Below are positions 36,824 through 45,294 of a stretch of DNA of 64,000 bases, one piece after another. The stretch's first letter is position 1. The number at the start of each line of letters is the position of its first letter. Source of the stretch: Synechococcus sp. Cruz-7E5 (GTDB taxonomy: Bacteria > Cyanobacteriota > Cyanobacteriia > PCC-6307 > Cyanobiaceae); NCBI RefSeq assembly GCF_024345995.1, contig NZ_JAGQCE010000007.1, positions 62,001-126,000 on the forward strand, in the 5' to 3' direction. The notes beneath the pieces are model-generated. The model saw only the letters and a program-made list of their open reading frames with translations. It was not told the origin of the DNA and did no database searches. Both the position numbers and the translations under genes were made by a program.

Positions 36824-37072
36824 TCAAGGCTCGCTTCCCCAGAGCAGGTTGGCCAGCAGCATGAGCCCGGCGTTGCCCACACTGAGGATGATGACGCCCA
36901 CCAGGCCAATCATCCAGTCGTCGCGCACCACCGATACCACCAGCATCAACACCGCAACTTTGGTGGAGAGGCTGGTAAGGCCGGCCAGCAAATGCCAGAC
37001 ATCGTTGCTGCGGCCAGCCACGGCGATCGGAATCAGCAGCGCCAACACCATGCAGTACATAAGGGCGGTCAT
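36824..37072 (-). CDS. mrpF: Mrp antiporter subunit F
   Basis: An 82-residue protein of three helices. RSNDVWHLLAGLTSLSTKVAVLML and VVRDDWMIGLVGVIILSVGNAG match MnhF/MrpF, including the acidic pair in the middle. It overlaps mrpE by four bases and is two bases from mrpG, so the cluster is one transcription unit. Confidence 0.88.
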   Translation of the reverse strand: MTALMYCMVLALLIPIAVAGRSNDVWHLLAGLTSLSTKVAVLMLVVSVVRDDWMIGLVGVIILSVGNAGLMLLANLLWGSEP

Positions 37073-37509
37073 GGTTCCAGGGGCTCCGGAGCGACAGGCT
37101 GCTGGTTGGGTTCGAGCCGATGCAGGCGGTAACGGCGACCATCACCGCTCATTCCCAGCACGAGCGTCAGGGGTGTGAAGTTGATCCGGAAGATTTCCAG
37201 GAACACCAACAGTCCGTGGAGGCCCCGCGCCCGGCCCCGCCCCACCGGCTCGCTGGCCGGAGTCTCCACCAGCCGCTCCTGCCCGTGGCGGACCCGCATC
37301 ATGCGGAAGGCTTCGGCGTAGCCCTGGGGAATCACCCGCAGGGTGCGGCCCACTGCTACCGCCAGCTGCCGCGGGGTCAGCCCAGGGCCGCGATGGCTGG
37401 GCAGCAGGAGAGCCACGATCAGGCCGATCGCCAGGTTCACAGGTCGTAGATCGGCGGTCAGCAGGCACCACAGCAGCAGACGGAACGCAATGGTGAGAAA
37501 AGGTGTCAT
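37069..37509 (-). CDS. mrpE: Mrp antiporter subunit E
   Basis: A 146-residue MnhE protein with an N-terminal membrane segment (LLLWCLLTADLRPVNLAIGL) and a cytosolic remainder. The block FLEIFRINFTPLTLVLGM fits the family C-terminal part. A Pro/Arg/Gly-rich insert near residues 75-100 is unusual. It overlaps mrpD and mrpF by four bases each. Confidence 0.86.
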   Translation of the reverse strand: MTPFLTIAFRLLLWCLLTADLRPVNLAIGLIVALLLPSHRGPGLTPRQLAVAVGRTLRVIPQGYAEAFRMMRVRHGQERLVETPASEPVGRGRARGLHGLLVFLEIFRINFTPLTLVLGMSGDGRRYRLHRLEPNQQPVAPEPLEP

Positions 37510-39026
37510 CGGCTCAGCAGCAGCACCAGCGCAGCCCCGACCAGAACGGCGCCGCCGAGCAGATCATCGAAGCCCTCCAGATCGGGCAGACGGTACCCAT
37601 CGTTGCCTGTGGGCCACAGCCGCTGCAGGCCCGCTCCGGCGAGCAGCAGGCCAGCCGACTTGAGCAGGGCATCGGTCATACCCTGGCCGATCAGGGCTTT
37701 CCAGGCCTCCAGGGCCCAGGGGGTGACATTCAGCAGCAGCAGCGCCGTCACCAGCAGCAGTGCCCCCGGCGAGGCGGGTTGCCCCTCCTCCGCCTCGTCG
37801 GCATTGCCGGGCAGGAGCCAGAGGCGGGCATAGACGGCTGCCGTACCCACCGAGAGGAGAAGCAGGGCTATGGGCAGCAAGTCCGCAGCTTGCAGCCCGG
37901 CTTTCGGGCCAGCGAGGGCCACGCTCAGCTGCTCCTTGGCCAGAAAACCGAGCAGGGGGGGGGCCCCGGCGATCGAAAGCGAGGCCAGCAGCAGTGGAGC
38001 CCCGTGCCGCCATGGCAACGCCTGGGCGCGCCAGCCGTCGAGCGAAACCACGGGCAGCCGCGCACTGACCAGGAACAACGCCGCCTTGGCCAGACCGTGG
38101 GCCAGGGCATAGAACCCACCCACGGCCGGCACTAGCAGCACCATGCCCATCTGGGAGATGGTGCTCCAGGCCAGCAGCCGCTCCACCCGGCGTTCGGCCA
38201 GGGCAAAGACCAGGCCCAGCAGGGCACTGGCAAGACCGATCCAGCGCAGCAGGGGGCCCACACTCTCCACCGCCGCCGCGATGCGCAGCAGGGGAGCGAG
38301 ACCGGCGCACACCACTCCGCCAGAGATCAAGGCGGAGACGGCGGCCGGGGACACGGCGTTGGTGCGGGGCAGCCACAGCCCGGAGATGAACACTTCGGCC
38401 TTGGTGAAGAGGGCCACCAGCAGCAGCGCCAGGGCCATGCCACTGCTCTGCTCCAGTCCCTGCAGCGCGAAGCTGCTCTGTTCGCGGTACACGAGCGCCG
38501 CACCGAGCAGGTACAGAAGCATCACGCTGTTGCCGATCAGCAGATAACGCAGACCGATCCAGAGCTGGGGGGGGCGATTGCCCTGCACCAGCAGCAGAAA
38601 GGTGCTGATCCCCACCACCTCCTGAGCCACATAGATGCTGATCAGATCACTGGCCACGATTGCCGAATCGATCCCGCCCTGCAGCAGCAGCAGCAACAGC
38701 AGAAAGGGCTTGTCCGGAGCGCGGCCCCAGCCCTCCAGCAGCACTGCCGCGCTCACCAGGGCCGTCAGCAGGAGCAACGGCGAGGCGAGCTGATCGAGTT
38801 GCAGGCGTACCCCGAACGGCCCGAGCAGGAGCAGATCCGACGGCAGCCAGCCCTGCCAGGCCGCCAGGGCCATCGCCAGCGTGGTGGCCACCACCAAGAG
38901 GATCAGGGGTCGCCCCAGCCGCGGAACCAAGGCCGCCAGGAACGCCGCCAGGAAGGGCAGCAGCAGCCACGCGATAGTCAGGTCCGAACCACTCGGGTTC
39001 CAGGACATCAGGGAAAGGGGAGACAT
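37506..39026 (-). CDS. mrpD: Mrp antiporter subunit D (NuoL/M/N-like)
   Basis: A 506-residue proton-translocating subunit with about fourteen helices. ATG 39026 is chosen because GAGGGG lies six bases upstream. The NADHdh domain shows FTKAEVFISGLWLPRTNAVSP with the key lysine and ERLLAWSTISQMGMVL, both classical. It is the only large antiporter-like subunit in this cluster; other cyanobacteria often have two mrpD copies, so the complex here may be minimal or need a subunit encoded elsewhere. Confidence 0.9.
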   Translation of the reverse strand: MSPLSLMSWNPSGSDLTIAWLLLPFLAAFLAALVPRLGRPLILLVVATTLAMALAAWQGWLPSDLLLLGPFGVRLQLDQLASPLLLLTALVSAAVLLEGWGRAPDKPFLLLLLLLQGGIDSAIVASDLISIYVAQEVVGISTFLLLVQGNRPPQLWIGLRYLLIGNSVMLLYLLGAALVYREQSSFALQGLEQSSGMALALLLVALFTKAEVFISGLWLPRTNAVSPAAVSALISGGVVCAGLAPLLRIAAAVESVGPLLRWIGLASALLGLVFALAERRVERLLAWSTISQMGMVLLVPAVGGFYALAHGLAKAALFLVSARLPVVSLDGWRAQALPWRHGAPLLLASLSIAGAPPLLGFLAKEQLSVALAGPKAGLQAADLLPIALLLLSVGTAAVYARLWLLPGNADEAEEGQPASPGALLLVTALLLLNVTPWALEAWKALIGQGMTDALLKSAGLLLAGAGLQRLWPTGNDGYRLPDLEGFDDLLGGAVLVGAALVLLLSR

Positions 39027-39036
39027 TTTGGGCCCC

Positions 39037-39417
39037 TCAGTCGCGGCCCAACTGATCGAGCCGGCCCGCTTCAAGGCTGGGATCCACGCTGGCCAGACGG
39101 GTGATCGCCACCAGCAGCAGCGCCTGAATCGAGAGGCCTATCACCACAGCGGTGAGGATCACGGCCTGGGGGATCGGATCGGCCCAGTCGTTGTCGCCGG
39201 GAAACACCACACTGCCGTCGAGAATCGGGGTGCGAAAGCCGCCGCGGGCAGAAACGAGCACGAAGAAGGAGATCACCCCGGTGCCCATCACATCCATTCC
39301 CATCACCTTGAGGAAGAGGCTGCGGCGCAGCAGCAGACCCAGCAGGCCCGTGAACACGGTGAGCAGCATCAGCGCCTCCATCACCACAAAGCCATCGATG
39401 GCATCAACGATGGCCAT
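39037..39417 (-). CDS. mrpC: Mrp antiporter subunit C (NuoK-like)
   Basis: A 126-residue protein with three helices. ATG 39417 (MAIVDAIDGFVVMEALML) is preferred to 39447. The block LKVMGMDVMGTGVISFFV and DPIPQAVILTAVVIGLSIQALLL is MnhC/NuoK. It opens the minus-strand mrp cluster, so its promoter lies in 39418-39540. A broken copy of its first 40 codons is found at 41276-41396. Confidence 0.88.
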   Translation of the reverse strand: MAIVDAIDGFVVMEALMLLTVFTGLLGLLLRRSLFLKVMGMDVMGTGVISFFVLVSARGGFRTPILDGSVVFPGDNDWADPIPQAVILTAVVIGLSIQALLLVAITRLASVDPSLEAGRLDQLGRD

Positions 39418-39539
39418 GAATTCCCAGTCATTGCGGAAGATCCTCAATCTATCGAGGACTTCTTCCGCACTGAGCAGCGCACCTCACTGCCAGGGTCTCT
39501 CCTTCACAACCTTGTCCCACCGAAATGGGACGGATGAAG

Positions 39540-39870
39540 CGCTGACCCCCCTGGCCAGCCAACTCGCCGCCCGCTCCCAAGATCGGCAGAGCGGCTCCTG
39601 GTCAATGGCCGGCTATGGGCAGCCTTCAACGGAAGGTTGGATCCCCTCGATCAGCGCCGGCTGGGGCCACGACCGGTTCGCGTTCACCAGCCATCAGATG
39701 GCGGTGCGGACTCCGGCCTCGCCTTAGAACTGGCCACTCGGATCCGTCTGCGCGATATCTTCAGCGTCACGCCTGCCCTGCACTGGCTCACCCTGCGTTC
39801 GCCGCAAACGGACCATTCCGCCAGCCTCAGCGTGTGGGCCGCGCTGCTTCGCGCCAACCGTTGCTTCTGA
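39540..39870 (+). pseudogene. Remnant of an OprB/Som-type porin C-terminus
   Basis: Two overlapping frames look like the end of a cyanobacterial carbohydrate-selective porin. Frame 2 gives WSMAGYGQPSTEGWIPSISAGWG up to a stop at 39727. Frame 1 then gives LALELATRIRLRDIFSVTPALHWL and ends LSVWAALLRANRCF at 39870, close to the usual porin ending with a terminal Phe. No porin N-terminus or SLH domain is nearby. Hence it is a decayed tail with at least one frameshift. The family call rests on pattern memory of the C-terminal strands. Confidence 0.55.
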
Positions 39871-39924
39871 TCGCGTGGAGTAAGCTCCCTGCCAACAGGT
39901 TCGTTTCCACCCAGCTCACCGAAG

Positions 39925-41145
39925 ATGAACGTTGTGGATGGAACGATTGAGGTGCAGTCGTTCCTTACGGTGACCCTGGGGATTCTCGTTCTTTTCCTCG
40001 GTAAGAATCTCAACAGTCGCTTCCGATTCCTACGGGAATTCACCATTCCGGAGCCCGTAAGTGGCGGCCTGCTGGTGGCTCTGCTGATCACCCTGCTGCA
40101 TTTCGCCTTCGGATTTGAGATCAACTTCGGCATGCGGGCCCGTGATGTGCTGCTCGTTTACTTCTTCACCACGGTGGGCATGAATGCCAGCTTCGCCGAC
40201 CTGCGCCGTGGTGGCCGCTCCCTGGTGGTCCTGCTGGTGCTGAGCATCGTGCTGATGGTGGCGCAGAACCTGCTGGGAATCGGCCTGGCCCGCTGGAGTG
40301 GATTGCCGGCCGCCACCGGACTGCTGGTCGGCACGGTGTCGTTGATCGGCGGCCATGGCACCACCATCGCCTGGGCTCCGAAGTTCGCCTCCGGACACGG
40401 CGTGGCCAACGCCCTGGAGCTCGGCATTGCGGCCGCCACCTTCGGCCTGATCATCGCCAGTGCCACTGGAGGACCCATCGCCCAATACCTGATCCGCCGC
40501 CACCGTCTGGCAACTCCCGGCTCCGAGGAGACGCCCGTGCAGGCAAGCCCGAGGGGCGGCGGGGAGGTGATGGGTCACCTCGATTTTCTGGGAGCGGTGC
40601 TGGCGATCAACATCTGCATCATCCTCGGCTCGATTCTGCAGAAGCTGATGCGCGACCTCGGGCTGTTCCTGCCATTGTTCGTGCCCTGCCTGATCGTGGG
40701 CATCCTGCTCAGCAACCTGCTGCCCAGGCAAGGGCCGAAGGCAGGGTTCCGCTGGCCCTCCAGAACACCGGCCCTGGACCTGATCGCCGAGATCTCACTC
40801 GGGGCGTTCCTGGCGATGTCCCTGATGGCCTTGCAGTTCTGGACGCTGGTGGATCTGGCGGGGCCCCTGCTGCTGATCCTGATCGCCCAGTTCCTGCTGG
40901 CCCTGGTGATCAATCTTTTCTTGGTGTTTCCGCTGCTCGGTGGCACCTACGACGCCGCTGTGATCGCCGCGGGCTTCGGCGGCATCTCGCTGGGCTCCAC
41001 CCCCACCGCCATGGCCAACATGACGGCGGTGACCCAACGATTCGGGCCTTCGTACAAGGCCTTCATCGTGCTGCCGCTGGTGTCGGCGTTCCTCATCGAT
41101 CTGTTCAACGCCGTGCTGATCCCCTTCTTTCTGCGCCGCCTCTGA
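39925..41145 (+). CDS. gltS: Sodium/glutamate symporter GltS
   Basis: A 406-residue secondary carrier with two inverted five-helix repeats. The re-entrant loop signatures are GTVSLIGGHGTTIAWAP in the first half and AAGFGGISLGSTPTAMANM in the second. It takes up glutamate with Na+. FTIPEPVSGGLLVALL near the start is the usual ESS family opening. Placed between an Na+/H+ antiporter and a porin remnant, it fits a sodium-using, salt-related gene group. Confidence 0.93.
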   Translation: MNVVDGTIEVQSFLTVTLGILVLFLGKNLNSRFRFLREFTIPEPVSGGLLVALLITLLHFAFGFEINFGMRARDVLLVYFFTTVGMNASFADLRRGGRSLVVLLVLSIVLMVAQNLLGIGLARWSGLPAATGLLVGTVSLIGGHGTTIAWAPKFASGHGVANALELGIAAATFGLIIASATGGPIAQYLIRRHRLATPGSEETPVQASPRGGGEVMGHLDFLGAVLAINICIILGSILQKLMRDLGLFLPLFVPCLIVGILLSNLLPRQGPKAGFRWPSRTPALDLIAEISLGAFLAMSLMALQFWTLVDLAGPLLLILIAQFLLALVINLFLVFPLLGGTYDAAVIAAGFGGISLGSTPTAMANMTAVTQRFGPSYKAFIVLPLVSAFLIDLFNAVLIPFFLRRL

Positions 41146-41541
41146 GCCTGCCGCCGCCATCCGGCGCTGCCTTCAGCGGCTCAGCCACCCCCGGCCATCG
41201 GCGTCGCTCTCCACCCGTGGGGCGATCACGCAGATCTCAGGTTCGCTCTAGGTTGTTGGCGCCGCCCAGCCCCAGTCCCCATCACCTTGAGGAAGAGGCT
41301 GCGGCGCAGCAGCAGACCCACCAGGCCCGTGAACACGGTGATCAGCAGCAATGCCTCCATCACCCGAAAGCCATCAATGGCACCAACGATGACCATGGAG
41401 TAGCAGACACTGCCAAGAAGCCGGCACGTACGGGGCCTTGATTCGCTACCAAGCCACCCAGCGCGTCAATCTCAGACCATGACGGGGAAGGCACGGCAAC
41501 TTTTCCCTTGCCTACGTTGCCAAGGATGTGTCCAGGGTCTT
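41146..41541. other. Spacer with mrpC debris
   Basis: Nearly 400 bases between gltS and the DUF308 gene. Apart from the mrpC fragment at 41276-41396 there is no recognisable gene. The remainder gives only short frames. Confidence 0.55.
41276..41396 (-). pseudogene. 5' fragment of mrpC (duplicate)
   Basis: The minus strand reads MVIVGAIDGFRVMEALLL, then continues as the first 40 codons of mrpC up to LFLKVMG, where likeness ends abruptly. It keeps the start codon but has no stop of its own. It is in the same orientation as intact mrpC 2 kb to the left. Differences are few and mostly silent, so the copy is fairly recent. Confidence 0.88.
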
Positions 41542-42171
41542 ATGCCTTCCGGCGCCACCTTCAACTCTCCCGACGCGGAGGATTCCTCGTGCCTTCCCCT
41601 GGATCGCACAGCGGCCGAAGCGGGCCGGCTCCAGGGCCTCACCCAGGCCGAGGGAATCATCATGATCGTGCTGGGGCTTCTGGCCCTCAGCTTTCCTGTG
41701 GTGGCTTCAGCCTCCGTCACCGTGATGGTGGCGATCGCCTTCCTGGTGGGGGGCCTCATGGGCTGGATCGACAACCTCTCCAGGGCCCGACGCCTCGGCC
41801 GCTGGCACTGCTTCTGGAGGCTGGTGGTGTCCACCCTCTTCCTGGTCACCGGCATCTGGATGCTGCTGCAATTCAAATCCGGGGTGGTTCCTGCCGCCCT
41901 GCAGGTGAAGGCGCTGGCCACAGCACTCGGCCTGGTGTTCCTTGTGGAGGGGGGCGTGATGGCGATCGTCTCCCTCACCCACCGCACCACCAGGGGCTGG
42001 GGATGGGGGCTGGCCAACGGCATCGTCACCCTCGCTCTTGGCTTGCTGATCCTGACGATGAGCCCGGCCAGCCTGCTCTCGGTGATCGGTCTGCTGGTGG
42101 GTATCAGCTTCCTGTTCAGCGGGTTTGACCTGCTGGCCTTCAGCTCCCGCTTCCATCCACGGGTGGAGTGA
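41542..42171 (+). CDS. DUF308/HdeD-family membrane protein
   Basis: A 209-residue protein with six helices in three pairs, each a DUF308 repeat: GIIMIVLGLLALSFPVVAS, then RLVVSTLFLVTGIWMLLQF, then GLANGIVTLALGLLILTMSP. HdeD proteins are tied to acid resistance in enterobacteria; the role in cyanobacteria is unknown. Start ATG 41542 is chosen over 41479 since the added 21 residues look non-coding. It ends 16 bases before rarA. Confidence 0.82.
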   Translation: MPSGATFNSPDAEDSSCLPLDRTAAEAGRLQGLTQAEGIIMIVLGLLALSFPVVASASVTVMVAIAFLVGGLMGWIDNLSRARRLGRWHCFWRLVVSTLFLVTGIWMLLQFKSGVVPAALQVKALATALGLVFLVEGGVMAIVSLTHRTTRGWGWGLANGIVTLALGLLILTMSPASLLSVIGLLVGISFLFSGFDLLAFSSRFHPRVE

Positions 42172-42187
42172 GCCTGGGCGCGCGACG

Positions 42188-44452
42188 GTGAGTGACCTGT
42201 TCAGCCATCAGGGAGAGATCAACCGTCAGGCGCTCGCACCCCTGGCCGACCGTCTGCGGCCACGCAACCTTGAGGAATTCGTCGGGCAGGAGGAGATCCT
42301 CGGCCCGGGGAGGCTGCTGCGGCGGGCCATCCGCGCCGATCGGGTGGGCAACCTGATCCTGCACGGCCCGCCAGGAGTGGGCAAGACCACCCTGGCGCGG
42401 ATCATCGCCAGCAGCACCCGAGCCCATTTCACCAGCCTCAATGCGGTGCTGGCCGGGGTCAAGGACCTGCGCGTGGAGGTGGAGGCGGCCCGCCAGCGGC
42501 TGGAGCGCCACGGCCTGCGCACCCTGCTGTTCATCGATGAGGTGCATCGCTTCAACGTGGCCCAGCAGGACGCCCTGCTGCCCTGGGTGGAGAACGGCAC
42601 CGTGACTCTGATCGGAGCCACCACAGAAAACCCCTACTTCGAGGTGAACAAGGCCCTGGTGAGCCGCTCGCGGCTGTTCCGCCTGCAATCGCTTGAGCCC
42701 CGTGATCTGCGGGTGCTGCTGGATCGGGCCCTCACCGACAGAGAGCGCGGCTATGGCGGCCGGTCGGTGGAGCTGAGCCCCGAGGCCGCTGATCACCTGC
42801 TCGATGTGGCGGGCGGTGACGCCCGCAGCCTGCTCAACGCCCTGGAGCTGGCGGTGGAGAGCAGCGCCGCCGATGACACCGGAGTGGTCCGGATCGACCT
42901 GGAGATCGCCGAACAATCGATCCAGCAGCGGGCCGTGCTCTACGACAAGCAGGGGGATGCCCATTTCGACACGATCAGCGCCTTCATCAAGTCGCTGCGG
43001 GGATCCGACCCCGACGCCGCCCTGTTCTGGCTGGCGCGGATGGTGGAGGCCGGTGAGAACCCGCGCTTCATCTTCCGGCGCATGCTGATCTCCGCCGGGG
43101 AAGACATCGGTCTGGCCGACCCCCAGGCGATCGTGGTGGTGGAGGCCTGCGCGTCGGCCTTCGAGCGGGTGGGCTTGCCGGAAGGGCTCTATCCCCTGGC
43201 CCAGGCAGCCCTCTACCTGGCCGGTGCCGAAAAGAGCAACAGCCTGCTGGGGTTCTTTGACGCCCTGAAGAGTGTGCGGGCCACCAACCGCCAGGAGGTG
43301 CCCTCCCACCTGCGCGACGCCAACCGCGATGGGACGGCCTTCGGCGATGGGGTGGGCTATCGCTACCCCCATGCCTACGCCGAGCATTGGGTGGCCCAGA
43401 CCTACCTTCCGGCCGCCCTGCAGGGGGAGGTGTTCTGGTTGCCGGGTCAGCTCGGTTGGGAGGGAGGCCTGCAGAGCCGGCTGCAGCGGCGCCGTGCCGC
43501 CCAGCTGGCTGCCGCGGCCGAGAGCACCGTTGACTCCGGCCCTCTGCTCAGCAGCGGCCCGGGCGACGCGGAGCTGGAGCGCTGGCTGCAACGCCAGGCA
43601 GCAGCGGAGGGGGAGCGGCTCGATCAGCTGCGCCAGCGTTTCTGGCAGGGAGCCGTCTGGAAGCGGCAGGACCGAACCCTGATCCTGGGGGCTCGCTCCC
43701 TGCTCTGGGCCCTGGATCCCCTGGAGAACTGTCCGGAGGGGGGCGTGCTGATCAGCGTTGATACCGCAGCGGATCAACAGCGCCTGCAGGCCCAGAGCCA
43801 GCTGCTCGACAGCCTGCGCAGCCCCCGGCTGCTGCTGCTGGAGCCCACAAGACCAGAGAGCCTGAGCGAAGTGATGGAACCAGGCGAGCGCTTCGAGTGG
43901 CTGGTGGGGCGTTCGCCCTTCCAGGGACAGCCGCCTGCGGTTTGGCATCAGTGGCTGGAGGAGCTGGATCGGCTGGCCAGCCCCAGGGCGCAGTGGCGCC
44001 TGCTGCTGAGTTGGCCGTTGCTTGGTCCCGCCGGGGCGCTGGCGGAACTGCTGAGCAGGCCTGGGGGCTCAGGTGCTGCCCTGGCCGACGCGACCTTGCC
44101 TGAACTGCTGCAGCGGGTCAGCCGCGAAGAAGAAGCCTGGCTCACGCCAGTGCCAGGCTCAGCCGAGTTGACGGCAGCTCTGGAGGCGCTGAACTGGCAG
44201 GTGGAGCTCGAGAGCTGGCAGGAATCGCTGACCCTGGAGCTGAGCGAGATCACCTGCCAGAGGTGGTTCGGCCCGGGTGCGGCCTACCGAAGCCGGCTTG
44301 AGGCCGTGATCAACGGTGCGGAAATCGCCAGGATGGAAGCTGGGTTCCGAAGTCAGATCAGGGTGTTGCTGCCCCAGCGACTGGGCCACCAACGCCTGAT
44401 CGCCCACCGCTTGAAATCTCAGCGGACGGGGCCAGCCAGGGCCAGCCCATGA
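42188..44452 (+). CDS. rarA: RarA/MgsA-type AAA ATPase fused to a C-terminal domain of unknown function
   Basis: A 754-residue protein starting at GTG (MSDLFSHQGEINRQALAPLA). Residues 1-430 are RarA: Walker A HGPPGVGKTT, Walker B FIDEVHRFN, sensor 1 IGATTENPYF, and the tetramer domain from about 250 with DAALFWLARMVEAGENPRFI and SAGEDIGLADPQ. RarA acts at stalled replication forks with SSB. After about residue 445 comes a 300-residue extension (from LDQLRQRFWQGAVWKRQDRT) that looks like a worn class I methyltransferase-type fold but shows no clear SAM loop. This fusion is known from marine and freshwater Synechococcus. Its first 60 codons are repeated at 31101. Confidence 0.9.
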   Translation: MSDLFSHQGEINRQALAPLADRLRPRNLEEFVGQEEILGPGRLLRRAIRADRVGNLILHGPPGVGKTTLARIIASSTRAHFTSLNAVLAGVKDLRVEVEAARQRLERHGLRTLLFIDEVHRFNVAQQDALLPWVENGTVTLIGATTENPYFEVNKALVSRSRLFRLQSLEPRDLRVLLDRALTDRERGYGGRSVELSPEAADHLLDVAGGDARSLLNALELAVESSAADDTGVVRIDLEIAEQSIQQRAVLYDKQGDAHFDTISAFIKSLRGSDPDAALFWLARMVEAGENPRFIFRRMLISAGEDIGLADPQAIVVVEACASAFERVGLPEGLYPLAQAALYLAGAEKSNSLLGFFDALKSVRATNRQEVPSHLRDANRDGTAFGDGVGYRYPHAYAEHWVAQTYLPAALQGEVFWLPGQLGWEGGLQSRLQRRRAAQLAAAAESTVDSGPLLSSGPGDAELERWLQRQAAAEGERLDQLRQRFWQGAVWKRQDRTLILGARSLLWALDPLENCPEGGVLISVDTAADQQRLQAQSQLLDSLRSPRLLLLEPTRPESLSEVMEPGERFEWLVGRSPFQGQPPAVWHQWLEELDRLASPRAQWRLLLSWPLLGPAGALAELLSRPGGSGAALADATLPELLQRVSREEEAWLTPVPGSAELTAALEALNWQVELESWQESLTLELSEITCQRWFGPGAAYRSRLEAVINGAEIARMEAGFRSQIRVLLPQRLGHQRLIAHRLKSQRTGPARASP

Positions 44453-44476
44453 AAAAACCCCGGCTTTGCCGGGGTT
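44452..44476 (-). terminator. Intrinsic terminator of the DUF1400 gene
   Basis: AACCCCGG, five-base loop, CCGGGGTT. Read on the minus strand it is followed by six T, so it ends the minus-strand gene; on the plus strand it starts at the last base of rarA without a T-run. Confidence 0.88.
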
Positions 44477-44514
44477 GAGATCAACAATTCCTGGCCGGAA
44501 CCAGGAAGTGATTG

Positions 44515-45216
44515 TCACCAGAGGCCGCGAATGGGCTCGGCCTCAGGGATGGGGGTGAAGGTAGGCGCGGGGGCGGTGCGCACCTGAGCCACGGGATCCG
44601 TCATCTGGTTTGCCTGGATGCAGGCCGGCAGGAAGACATACCAGGACAGCAGGGAGGTGCACTGGGCTTCACCCTGGCACTTGCCTTCGGCACAGATGTT
44701 CTGCTTGCCGTCGTAGGTGCCGCAGGTGTCAGCCAGACGGAAGTCGGTGGGCAGGGCAGCCATGATGCCGGCCGAGGAGATGGAGCCATCGGCGGCGTCG
44801 GCGATGATCGCGCCACGCAGGCCCTGAACGGCGTAGGTCGACATCGACCAGTAGGGGAAGTAGCTGCGGGTCTGGTTCTTGAGGAACTTGACGCCAGCAT
44901 CGGAGTACAGGAAGCGGGTCACACCCACCACATCGACGCTGTAGCTCTTGGCAAGACCGGTGCGGAGTTCGCTGGCCGTCCAGCCAGAGCGGGAAATTCC
45001 GCCGGCGAGACCGCGATCGACCACATCACCGTCTTCGATGAACGTTTTGAACGCATCCAGGTTGGTGGACCACACGGCACCGCCGGTGTTCCAGCGCACA
45101 GGAAGGTCGTTGTCCACAGCTGCCGAAGCGGGCAGAGCTGTGGCTGAGAAAGCGGCTCCAGCAAGGAGACCGGCGGCAAGACGCTTCAGCACGGGATAGC
45201 GAAGACACATCTCCAT
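44515..45216 (-). CDS. Secreted DUF1400-domain protein
   Basis: A 233-residue protein with a signal peptide (RLAAGLLAGAAFSATALPASA). The start at 45216 has AGG five bases upstream; 45210 is also possible. Mature residues about 5-125 fit DUF1400, the domain found before alpha/beta hydrolases in cyanobacteria: LDAFKTFIEDGDVVDRGLAG, the FLYSDAGVKFL turn and the RGAIIADAADGSISSAGIMA helix. No hydrolase follows. Instead the C-terminal part has four closely set cysteines (DTCGTYDG, NICAEGKCQGEAQC), probably disulfide-bonded, plus one in LPACIQ. Function is unknown; the place is periplasm or lumen. It has its own terminator. Confidence 0.78.
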   Translation of the reverse strand: MEMCLRYPVLKRLAAGLLAGAAFSATALPASAAVDNDLPVRWNTGGAVWSTNLDAFKTFIEDGDVVDRGLAGGISRSGWTASELRTGLAKSYSVDVVGVTRFLYSDAGVKFLKNQTRSYFPYWSMSTYAVQGLRGAIIADAADGSISSAGIMAALPTDFRLADTCGTYDGKQNICAEGKCQGEAQCTSLLSWYVFLPACIQANQMTDPVAQVRTAPAPTFTPIPEAEPIRGLW

Positions 45217-45294
45217 CAACCTAGACAGGTGAGTTGCACTTGCCAACAACTTGCTGTGCCAATGAAGACAGACCTTCGGCTGGCCCACTCCTGC

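Noticed and set aside
36550-36909. Upstream extension of the DUF4040 gene
   Set aside because: It is the wrong frame of mrpG and mrpF; likeness to the family starts at GTG 36549.
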